Assembly (NCBI RefSeq): GCF_002443255.2 | Contig: NW_019211456.1 | Coordinates: forward strand, 51,582,486 to 51,646,485 | Length of the DNA: 64,000 nucleotides | DNA from: Varroa destructor | Lineage: Eukaryota; Arthropoda; Arachnida; Mesostigmata; Varroidae | Reading direction: 5' to 3' | Shown: piece by piece, positions 51,501-61,480 of the stretch | Numbering within the stretch: the first letter of the stretch is position 1 | Layout: each line of letters opens with the position of its first letter | Notes under the pieces: model-generated | The model's input: only the letters and a program-made list of their open reading frames with translations | Databases searched by the model: none | What the model was told of the DNA's origin: nothing | Made by a program: the position numbers and the translations under genes

Positions 51501-53576
51501 GAGAAGCTTCCTTATATTTTTAATCGTAAAACCATGATCTCATATATGCCGTCCTTAGCGTTGCTTTTCCACGACAAATCAAGCCAAACCTACATGTCTG
51601 CTAGATACATAGGGGGACGCTAGTTATGGCAAAGGTGATTCATCGAACAGCGACACCAGTCTAGTTAGCTTCAGTGTCTATTTTTTACTCAGATATGCCC
51701 TTAAATAAGGTACATGGTACCTTGTTGTTTAATAGCCGAAAGAATACGGACATCTTAATTGATAGCCGCCATACTGTTTTCTTGCATAACAACGACGAAT
51801 TAAATGTTCCTCTATAAAAATTTACATATTCAACAATGCCTTTTAGCTGGCTACACGATTTGCTGAAAATCAACTATCTACTGCGACTTTTACCTATCAG
51901 GTTCAATCGTAAAGAACGACACACCCGCAGCAGAGTCAACTGTAACTTTATTTTGCACGTGCATAAATAACTTAGCAGTTACCCACATTTAATCGATTTA
52001 CACCACACACATTCATATTTAGTACGCCAATATATAATTTGACAATTATACTTGTCCCTGGTAGCGAACAACTCAACCAAGAGGTGGCATAAAGCTAACA
52101 ATGACATTATTTTGAAATAGAAAAAAAATATAATCAATCCTCTTTAAAGCACTTTCAGTTTGCGCATAGCATGAGTTTGATTCAGTCGAAACAGGATAAG
52201 CTCCGTCCCCGTGTCCATTTTCGAGTCCAGGCCTGACGAAAACGTTTAAGCCTACAAGGTAAAATTACCTAGTGGCCATATCCGTGACGGCAGACAATAG
52301 TTGAAAACAAACAGCCAGAATCGTTGAAAAATTCTACATTACAGAATACCGCCATTCATGTTTGTTTATTCTTCATAAACAACTTGTGTCTCTGTTGCTC
52401 GATATGATCGTCGTTTGCCTGAAGCCCGTTTACTTCAACTATAGTTTCATTTATCTCCGCATTTATCATGCCTAATACCGTCGAGGATAAAATGTTTAGT
52501 TTCAGATAGACATTCGACAAGTCCGCACTGCATGAAAGTCGATCTGAATGAATGTTTACAACGAAATAACGGCTTCCGAGTTCTTCGTTCAGTACTTTGG
52601 CATAAGCAACAGATTTCTTAGTATAGAACATCCTACGCGGAACCCTAGTCAGATGCTTGAACGAGAAGATTAATTCAGTTGGGATGGCCGCACGCCGATA
52701 TTCAGGCAAGGTCAGCTGATGGAGCACCGACTTCACCCATTTGGGTATCACAACGCGACGATCTACGAACGGCTATTGTCTCACATCATAAACTAGAATA
52801 TATCAATTGAATCGCTGAATGGACAGTACGACTCAGCTATGTAACCATTATAGAAGTGTTCGAGTCATAATTCAGATGATGTCAGTAATTTTTCTATGCA
52901 AATTTCAAATTATCAAGGAGGTTCTCATAATGCAGATTATGAAGAACTCAATCTCTATCGTCTATAATACTTCAATTGACAGTTGTCTCTCATTCGAAGA
53001 TAAACCAAGTAATTTGTATGGTGTAAACTATCATGCATGCGTGTCACTGTGCAGGAGTCTAGCACAGACATTTTTTTACCAGACGCATGAAGCTTTACTC
53101 TGTTCGGCAAACCCTCAAATGGGGTTCCAAATGAGATTATACAGCGACTCAACCCTGTTATCTAAACAGGTTCAGTGGCTACACGTTTTTGAAAAGAAAA
53201 TAGAAAACGAAATGAAAAATATCTAGTACACTTTTAGTGGGTGAGCTTTCCATATTTCTGTCTTTCATTGATATTACTTTGATGACTGCTATATAGGCGC
53301 AATTGAAAAATGGTATAAGGGCAGGGATAAGTGTTGTTACATTTGACTTAGTAATTGATTTAGTAGCATCGTAACGTAGAAATATCGCAAAATTATGTTG
53401 CAGGACTTTATCCAAACCTGAAGCTTGAGAGGTTTTCGACTAATGCCAAACTGTTTCAGTTCTGCGACGGCCAACTGCTTGCCACAGACTACGACTGCCT
53501 TTTGTCGCACGGAAACCTACAAACGGTCCTCTTGCTGATATATAACATCGACACGTTCTACAAAGGCTATGTATAA
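48508..53576 (+). CDS. Three-exon gene of unknown function, 3' part
   Basis: Exons 48508-48577, 48948-49119 and 53404-53576 agree in phase (0, then 1). Signals: acceptor TTCGGTTACAG with a GTAGGA donor; acceptor ATTATAG with a GTACGT donor; acceptor TTATGTTGCAG, ending at TAA 53574-53576. AATAAA follows at 53793. The peptide has no internal stops: GYCKLDKEIRCTVHSG, then RFVSYVPHEDNEQHQIFLAP, then LYPNLKLERFSTNAKLFQ to a C-terminus YNIDTFYKGYV. The exons lack internal ATGs, so plain ORF scans miss them. 5' exons are missing (the first exon starts one base into a codon). No family is recognised. The 4.3-kb last intron holds a minus-strand ORF (52356-52751). Confidence 0.55.
49695..49878 (-). 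CDS. Exon-like segment on the minus strand
   Basis: Acceptor TTCTGTTCGCAG and donor GTACGT bound 184 bases open in one frame (ASGYILLKNLYMHTIVRR ... WGSSLLQVWAG). A second acceptor inside it (GTCTATTGCAG) would give a smaller exon in another frame with the same donor. Not recognised, and antisense to the intron of the gene above. Confidence 0.25.
52356..52751 (-). CDS. Hypothetical protein, 131 codons
   Basis: One of the longest open frames outside prune and the TTC3-like gene, with balanced codon use and no simple sequence. It begins at GTG in the frame and is open only seven codons further upstream to a TAG, where a weak acceptor (GACAATAG) lies, so it may be a terminal exon. Peptide features: WVKSVLHQLTLPEYRR near the start, a long amphipathic middle, and a lysine-rich end. 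No domain recognised. It lies inside the large intron of the plus-strand gene 48508-53576. Confidence 0.4.
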   Translation of the reverse strand: MIPKWVKSVLHQLTLPEYRRAAIPTELIFSFKHLTRVPRRMFYTKKSVAYAKVLNEELGSRYFVVNIHSDRLSCSADLSNVYLKLNILSSTVLGMINAEINETIVEVNGLQANDDHIEQQRHKLFMKNKQT

Positions 53577-53792
53577 TTAGCATTTACATTATGGAACCTT
53601 GGCCACCGATCGCCAAACGATCATGAGAGCGATCACTGCTGTTATTTCTATTGTAGTTCTTATTCCCATCGTAGTTACCATCCGCAGGCAATTTCAGATC
53701 AATATACAACTTGTTATTTTTTTGCGCACGCATCGTTTCATCAACTTGAGCTGTATAGAAGCACAAAATGCTCGAAGTGTGCAAAGTTAAAC

Positions 53793-53798
53793 AATAAA
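53793..53798 (+). terminator. Poly(A) signal of the 48.5-53.6 kb gene
   Basis: AATAAA 217 bases after the TAA stop of the terminal exon. Confidence 0.4.
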
Positions 53799-54743
53799 AC
53801 TCTCCATAACTCTAATTGCTTTAGAAAAAAAAGTGTAGTCAATCGTCTTTTCAAAAACGGTAGCGAAATATTCGCACCGAGCATTCACAGAAGGTGTTGT
53901 CAAGGGCCGCTGGTCGGACGGTTTTCAATAGATAGCAATTTAGACACCTAATTGGTAGGCAAGACGATACTCTTAGAATTCTGACCTCTCTTGTCGCCTG
54001 ATTTCGCCATACTTGCACTAAAGCACGGTAAACACTTCCTATGACTCAATTTTTTCTACTTGAAGCATGAACTTACCGACTCTGGCTAACTTCTCCCTAA
54101 GTACTATAGCCATTTTCGATGGCTGAAACGATTCAGAAATCTGCTTAACTTCAGTTGCGAACCAAAGCCTAGTCCTTGTAGCAGTGCCTCCTCATCAGTA
54201 CCCTTCAATCTCACTGCGGTAGTAGTCGTTCGAATTGATTGAAAAAATACTACAATCCTCATACTGCCAACGAATGCGTATAGTACATTCATTCTTAAGT
54301 TTCAGCGAGAACGGCTTCGTTTCTCGTTGCTGCTATAAGTGACTTCAGTTATACTTTTCATCTGGTGTTCATACACGTGATGAAGCAAATTCGAAGGTCA
54401 TAATAATTTACGTCAAAGGCTAATAATGGCTGACTTGGAGGGATACTTATTGAAATAAGGTAAAGCCTATTTGCTGCTTGACTGCATATGTGCCCTAACA
54501 GTAGACGAGATCCCTGCGCAGTTGGCATACAGTCACATTTGAAAGTTCTTCACTGATTATTTCAGGCGAGTCTTCATATAGACACTTCGTTTCTTTTTAT
54601 CAGACTACTGTCCATAGATACGAGCATCTGAGCGTTATCGTTCCATATAAGCTTCACGAAAGCAGTATGCACAACACCTGTGAATAGCTATGCATCTACA
54701 GTGTACACTTAAGAATAAGGTTAAATTGGTGTGTTTTTTTCAG

Positions 54744-55065
54744 ACCGGCATAGACCTCGGGTCGCTGGCTTGCTCGCGGGGCGAACCCGATCTGGACATC
54801 GACGTGGAGACTTCAGCCGTAAGTATGTGCAATTCCGGCATCACTTGGAGACGATTATTGCCAGCCGGTTGTGCATGGACATGGAGGCCGTGGACGTGCA
54901 CTCCATGAACAATGCTTTGGAGATGCGGTAGAGGCCCTGGGTGTGCAACAACTGGATGGGCAAGTACAGCATCAGTGTATGAAGTCGTTGAAAGTTTTCG
55001 TGCAAACGGATTCGATGAATGATCATGCACGAAGAGATCTGATCTCTCGCAGCTGTTCTCCATAG
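54744..55065 (+). pseudogene. GC-rich coding block with two frameshifts
   Basis: A T-rich acceptor (TTTTTTTCAG) leads into GC3-rich codons (GIDLGSLACSRGEPDLDIDV). A one-base loss near 54819 shifts to a second frame (FRHHLETIIASRLCMDMEAV), and a second loss near 54929 shifts to a third (VEALGVQQLDGQVQHQ) that ends at TAG 55063-55065. A consensus GTAAGT donor sits at 54819, so the first 25 codons alone could be a true exon. The opposite strand is open for 107 codons over the same span (His-rich), which I take as a shadow. It is either a decayed gene copy or an assembly with indel errors. Family not recognised. Confidence 0.4.
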
Positions 55066-56499
55066 ACCTGAAACGTTAGGAGAATATTCTCCTGGAGTAT
55101 TATGCTAGATGGTTGTTCTGGTACATACCCAAATAGACCGACCTTTACATAGACGCTACATAGCCTGAGTGTATAGCGGCGTGGTAGTATAAGAACTACC
55201 TTGAAGTGCTTCTTATCACTGAATCTTGGCTACGGCTGCGTGAAACCCTTCCAGGACAAAAAATACACACTTCAATGAAAAGTATTTTCTCTGAAATTTT
55301 TAAAATAACCTATTAAAAACTAAGAGGACTTAGGCAACTACGGTCCCCTTTCGTTTGTATATATTTAATGCCATTTTAATAAATATTAATTTATTTCATA
55401 TGTGTGATAATATGGAGAGCGTAGATAATACTATCGGCATTATTTGGATTAAGTACAAATAAGAAGTTTTTTGTGAAAAGTTTTTTACAAATAAAAAGTG
55501 AGATTTACGGCTTCAGCTTTCTAGAACATACCGTACAATGCGAACAAACCCACTTGAATCTGCATCCAAATTTCTGCAGTGTGCATTTTTGTACATGGTT
55601 ATATCGAAAATAGCATACAGCTGACGTATTGCCCTTGCCTATATTATAACTTACTTTTACTTCTAGTTCGATAGAACAGGACGAGAAAGATATGATTATA
55701 AAACTTCACTTATCAAAACGTCAATGCGTCTTGAACATGATTTGTGGAAGTGTGCAAACAATTATGTTTCGTTAAAAATCCTAGGATATGCTATTCGTAC
55801 TAAAGCAATGCCCTAGTAGCCTATGGATTTATCAATAGTAATAGTAGGTTGTAATAAAAAGCTTTTTTTTTTTCCATATTAAACTGGCTACATTTTTTTT
55901 TGTTCGATCCAGTCGGCCTTGCTTTGTAGTGAACACTATAATTTGTGAAGTAAATAGGAATTCCTTTTTGTGTTGTATCACGTTGCCGTTAGATACGGGT
56001 GCTCTAAGGCTTTAGCGAGCGTTGGCAGACTGAACGCTATAAGAATGGGATATAGAGCCATCGCCAGCGACACTCTGATGATCGTTTCCGTTTGAAGGGT
56101 AAAAACAATCGTTGAAGTCTAATAATCTTGATCTTGTGCTTGGTGAACAGCTAAGACTTGCGAATATAAAGATATCTATATTTTTTTCGAAATTAGTTAG
56201 GATATCCGTTTATCGATGTCCTATATGGTCGAATGTTTCGAGCTATAGATACGCTCAGTACATAACCATATCAATTCTATGGTTGAGATCTTCTTAACGC
56301 TTAACAAAACCGCATACAATTTTCCATAGGCCATCAATTGCACTGTTCTAAGTATCGTGAGATTGAAAGGACAAGTACTAATCAAGTAATTCGTATGCAC
56401 TAAATAATTTGAGATGGAATATATTTAGCTATACTAAGTACAAAATCGCATATGACAAAAAACAATTCGACCTTCCTAAAGGACGTCAGAAAGCACGTA

Positions 56500-57000
56500 G
56501 TGAAAAACAAGCCAAACATCTCCAGCCTCCACGAAGCACGGCCTCATCGGGTGAATCGGATGGATACCCAGGTTTGTCACTTTCTCAAGTAGGACCGTAT
56601 CATTCTTTTTATCAAAATTGTTGCAGTAGTATAGCCTTTACTTGCATGGGCCGATTCTGGGTGACGTCTGAGAATTACACACAGCTAGGTCGTTGAACAA
56701 CGAAACTGTGAGGCATGGAATAAGGGACATGTTCCTTGAAAAGAAAGCAGACAGTGGAGGGCTGAGAAACCGGGCGGTAGTTGTCTGCATTTGTTTTCTG
56801 ACCTTTTTTCAGATACAGGTGAAAACACATTGATGAAAAGTGTCTGGGACAACGCTATAAGATCTGATGAAAATGAGGCCTGGAGATTCAGCGAGAAAAT
56901 GACAAAATTCTTTTGAAAATTGTCAGGTGTAAAATTCGTCGTTGTGTCCAGTTTAGCCAGCCGTCTAACTATAGGAGATGATAAAGAGGTCAACCGGTTT
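56500..57000 (-). mobile_element. Non-LTR (LINE) reverse transcriptase relic
   Basis: Minus-strand reading shows KKGQKTNADNYRPVSQPS, then HSFVVQRPSCV, a stop, and FSDVTQNRPMQVKAILLQQF. These fit RT domains 1-3 of CR1/L2/Jockey-type elements (KKGDxxxxxNYRPVSLxS, QxGFxxxRSC, xxDVTxxxxxxxxVxxIxLDF). Stops and a frame change show it is dead. Minus-strand sequence up to about 57280 may belong to the same relic. Coding-looking plus-strand frames in this span are probably its shadows. Confidence 0.65.
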
Positions 57001-57626
57001 GTCCAGAAATTTGATATTGACTGATAATGCTCAGAGAATTGGAGGGCAGTATAATGAGGTGTCGAGCTCGATCAAGACCTCAATTTCGTCAGCGGGTGTG
57101 TGTGCAATAGAAGTCGACGACAACATCAGTGGGAGCGACTCGAATCCTTGTAGTCAAGACCTAGCGTATCGGAACAACGAACGAGAGTCACAGGACTTAA
57201 GCTTACATTTCGTCAGGATTATCGAATGCGCGGCCTTAGATAGTGGAACAACATGGGGAAAAGTTGATAAAAACTTTTAGACAAGCAATATGGTTTCAAC
57301 TAGACGAATTAGAGTCCACAATAGGCGTGAATTAGATCACCAAGGATTGACGATCTTAGCCTGTTAATGACGTTATGGTTTAGGTTCCAACCCTAGATAG
57401 AAGTAAACATAAAAGACCTTTTCTGTATCCATGTCATTTACGTCGTCGCAAGTGTTAAAGAAAACCTTCTCCAGTTTATTTTGTTTAACCAGACGGTAAT
57501 AGATGTCCAATAGAATTGCAGTAATGCATCAAACAAAGTGGCTTCATTAACTCGAAATCCCTGTCAAGGTCCGGGTGTCAGCTCAGTAAATCATCCAGGT
57601 TACCTATAGCAATAGATCTGACTCAC

Positions 57627-57802
57627 CTTGACCGCCGCATAGCTCTAGATCGTACGGAGCCATCTTGGCCTGCTTCCACGTTGCGTTTGGTGTTCAGCAA
57701 CTTGCGCATATAGAAGAAATGTGGATTTCGACGCAATACAAATCGAATAGCCTCATTCACTTCAGTGTTAAAGAAACAATATAACAAGGCTACCAATACA
57801 CC
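57627..57802 (-). CDS. Class B GPCR exon: TM7 and start of cytoplasmic tail
   Basis: Acceptor GCGTTCTTGCAG and donor GTGAGT bound 58 codons plus two bases. The exon starts GVLVALLYCFFNTEVNEAIR, the conserved end of TM7 and helix 8 in secretin-family receptors (pattern FQ|GxxVAxLYCFxNxEVxxxxR, with the intron after Gln as is usual in this family). It continues into a basic tail. In arthropods such receptors bind DH44, DH31/calcitonin-like or PDF peptides at the plasma membrane and couple to Gs. Subtype cannot be told from this exon. The other TM exons were not found in 57.8-64 kb and may lie beyond the window; the next 3' exon is also unseen. The LINE relic lies on its 3' side. Confidence 0.75.
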
Positions 57803-57832
57803 CTGCAAGAACGCAGCGTAGAATAGCAACAT

Positions 57833-60800
57833 TTAGTAAGATTATTCAGACATCTATGTTTTAAGTAAGACAATGTTTTGCTATACACCGAAAACAAGTA
57901 GTACAGAAAAAAACGAACGGGTTCTATTTGACGTAGCTTACGTGCCTATTTTGCCTTTTCATAGTGGTCATCATTTTAAGGGGAAGGGGTTAAGAATAGG
58001 CCTCTCTTACCGAGTGGATGCAATGTTTGGGACCGTTGGATAGTGTGCACGCAGATCAAATCGTTATACGGGTGTAGCGTGCTTGCTTAGTGGGTCGTCT
58101 CGTTTATTTCTATTGCAACAAGCGTTTATTTCGTGCAGGTTAAGCAATGAAATAACTTCCTCCTATAACCCAGTATTTCTTTTCCATAGATATGCATAAA
58201 GGGAAGGCAGACGATTTGCAACTTTAAGTAGTTCGAGATGTTGGGTCTGTTCTTTGAGATTATAGCACACTCGTGCTATGGTTGGGGAAGACCTGTCTGA
58301 TTAGCAGAATATGGACACCGATAACGGCAACATTAAATTGTACGCATGAAGAGATATTGCGCACGTTTGATATCTGAAAGACAACACTAGAAATTATGAG
58401 GCTTCTTAGGGGAGATTTTGAGCAGAAGGATCCTGTGCGCGATATCTATCAGTTGGTATCGTCTTAAACATTCTAATTTAGACAATAGTGTATATTCCAA
58501 CGAACCTTTTATTACATATTTCAATTGGCAACTCAGAGCATCTACTATTGTCTAGCTTTAAAACAGCATGTAACCCGTTCACAGTTGTCGACGCTAGCTT
58601 GGTCGCGCTCTTTCTAGTTTATCTTTTTTAAGATGGTCGCAAGACAGGCAGATAGCAACATGTTAAACCACCGCCCGCTAAGTTCAGTTTGTCTATATTC
58701 TAAACTTAAATGGGCTCAGTTATCCTCGGGGCTATGGTTCTAACTGAGATTTGAACGGGGCAATATTTTCCTGTGACGAAACAGCAATTGCGTGTCATCC
58801 ATTTTGCAGGAGATAATCAATATAACTTAGTAAATATAGTAGCATAATAAATTTACTCGATTTTTTTTATTTAGCTAAATTTATTAAAAACATTGCAACT
58901 TTTGATGGCCAAAAGCACAGGGCCTTACAAATTACTTGCGCGCAAAAGTTTCAGAAGGACAACCGTGTTTAATGGAAACACTTACAAACTGTACAGGAAA
59001 GCAACTGCTCAAAGTAACACGACCAAAGCGTCGCTAGACTTATTGTCTTGCGCCTGCATGATTTAATCTCCGCAAGTCTTTTTTTTTTTGGAAAAAAAAG
59101 GCTAATTTCTATGTTTTACGCCATAAAATGCCCAAACTACATGCCTAGCTGGTCAGTAGGTGGACTCAACACTCAGAAATCGTATATCGTATTGTGCCGC
59201 GATGAACGTTTACGTTGATAGAGCTTAGAGCATCAGGGTAACTACTATTTACCCCTAAGCACATATGAGTTTAATGTATTACATTCATATGTAGAAGGCT
59301 TTTATCGACGTCGCCATTGCCTTTAAATATTGTTTTAAAACGTGTGTCTTTAGCACGAGACGAAGCGTGTCTTCATTCTGCTTTAAACTTTACTCACCTC
59401 ATGAATCAGCAAATAGGTCATCATTACATCATAGCTACTGACAATAATACCAGTGTTGCACTAGCGTCGAAATCCGAGAAAAAAGTCCTTCACGGTAAAT
59501 AACAACGTATACGTACGTATCGTACGCGTTTGTAATCGTATTTGAAATTTCAAGTACTTATTCGCGAAACTGTATGGGAACCGATCTGATGGAGGCTTTA
59601 AAGAAAGAGAACTAACTTTATGTTACTTTGGAATATAAAAAGGATTATTGTATGAAAAACACGCAAGACAAATACAAAACGAACCATAAACGAAGGAGAT
59701 CTGAACCTTTTTTTTTTTTTTTTTTTCGCTGAAGACGACGTTTGAAAACGTAGTTACGTCGCTTATTTTTTTATCGCGCTTTCTTTAGATTTTTTTTTTT
59801 GCTAAACATACGAACAGAAATGACACACACTAGGTAGGTATTGTTTTTTTTTATTTTTTATTAAGATTAAGATACGTTGGCCATTATAGCTCCATAACCA
59901 AGCTCACTTTAGCATCTACCCTCATATTCAAGCAGTAAAATTATCTCAGCGGTACGTCATGTACCCTCAGAGATGCTTCGTGCTACTCTCGTAAATCAAA
60001 CTAAAGCCGCCAGACTGTGAGACAATTCAAAATTGTCAACGCTTGGAATACAGAAGCTGGCTTATTGAGTGAAGGGTCTGGTTTATCAGACACTATCACC
60101 TGAGATATTTTATTTTTAACCTACGCAGCGGTGAGCTCGCTTCGGTCAAAAGCTAAACGGTCACATGATTAATGTACGGGCTTTGAGGCCACTTTAGTGA
60201 TTTTTAAAGAACTGGAAAAAGACCGTACTGCTATTGAGCACGCTACAGGACTGCAAGAAGTATGATGCGAAAAAGGATAATTCTGAGGCTATCCTCCTTT
60301 AGTTCGTCAGGTCCTCGAGTCTATGCCTATTAACCTAATGCTACATCCTCCACTTGTTTTTTGATGAAAAAAAATGACATACTCTAACCTAAACGATTAA
60401 TTTGAGCTTTACGTTTGATGCCTTCGCTAAGCATGATTTTAGATGGCTGGCTGCAAGCATAATAGGGGTGCGCGTCAACGCCTTGTTTTGAACCTCTTTA
60501 CGTACCCCTAGCTTAGTAAACACATATGTTACCATTGCACCATTACCACATATATACATATGTATGTATATAAATATATATTACATAATGCAATACGAAT
60601 AGTTACAAAGTTCTTTTAAATACCTATTCAATCGAATTTCTATATATTGAGATAGACTCGAGCGAAAATCTAATCGTTGGTCGAACACAGCCCCAATAAA
60701 TAAACTATCTTGAAGCCATAATTTTGTCTCTGTCTCACATATAGTCTGTTTTTTTCATGTGGAACACTTTTCAAAATGAAGATCGAATAAACCGTATTTG

Positions 60801-61239
60801 TTTCGGCGGGATACGTATATATAAAGAACATGAAGGCTGGACAGAAGAGGAAGAAATCCCCGCGTTAATTTGAACAATTGTTTTCATTGCTTTACAGTTT
60901 CGTTATAATTTTGTCTATTTGTCGCTCTGTCATCTTTGTTTACCTTAGAAGACAATATCAATCATCGTTATCTTTTCAAGCCCACCGGCTATTGTCACTG
61001 CGAAGGTGGTTATTGCGTACGTTGATCTCTTTTAAGTCATAACGTGATTTTACTAGGTCCAACGTTTATTCCCCTTATCACACCCTGTTGAGAGCGTCCT
61101 GTCATCAGTCATCACGACTAGTGAGCCCAACTACGCGTAGCAAATTGCTTCAATTTTAAATTGGTCAATACAGAATAAATAAGGAGACTCGCAGGGACGT
61201 ACATCAACGAGACCAGCTCAATTTAAAATTTTAGGATCA
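57833..61239. other. Probable intron or upstream region of the GPCR gene
   Basis: No coding exon could be supported. Contains a 19-base T run near 59708-59726 and further T-rich tracts to 59860. If the receptor gene continues upstream on the minus strand, this is intron. Confidence 0.4.
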
Positions 61240-61480
61240 ACGCGTTCGACTGGAGACGCTAGCCAACGACCGTGCTATGTACGGGGCGTATTGCACCATA
61301 TTCGGTACAAATACACATCGTCCCCCACTTCGAGAAATTTCACATCGAACCCTTTGCGATGTACGTTCAGCTTTTTGGAAAAACCTATAAGGTAAAGAGA
61401 AACAGAGTTGCTGAAAAAAACTTTGGAACTTTTCCATAGGGCGGAGTGCAGTTGACACCTATAGTGTAAGCTAAAAGTGG
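61240..61480 (-). mobile_element. Ty3/gypsy integrase C-terminal relic
   Basis: Minus-strand frames give LLAYTIGVNCTPPYGKVP, like the AYNTSVHxxTGxxPF segment downstream of the integrase core, then HRKGFDVKFLEVGDDVYLY, like the VGDxVxLR box of the integrase C-terminal domain. They are in different frames, so the copy is broken. Assignment by motif only. Confidence 0.5.

Noticed and set aside
52819..53226. 135-codon plus-strand open frame
   Set aside because: AT-rich with no splice or domain support, and lying within an intron of the gene at 48508-53576. A minus-strand frame over part of it is equally open. Treated as chance.
54740..55063. 107-codon His-rich minus-strand frame
   Set aside because: Mirrors a GC3-rich plus-strand coding block; the His runs arise from reversed Val/Met/Asp codons.
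56777..56812. 36-bp intron and TGA readthrough in plus-strand frames near 56.7-57.0 kb
   Set aside because: The phases do not agree and the minus strand carries LINE RT motifs, so these frames are antisense shadows. A selenocysteine reading of the TGA is not supported.
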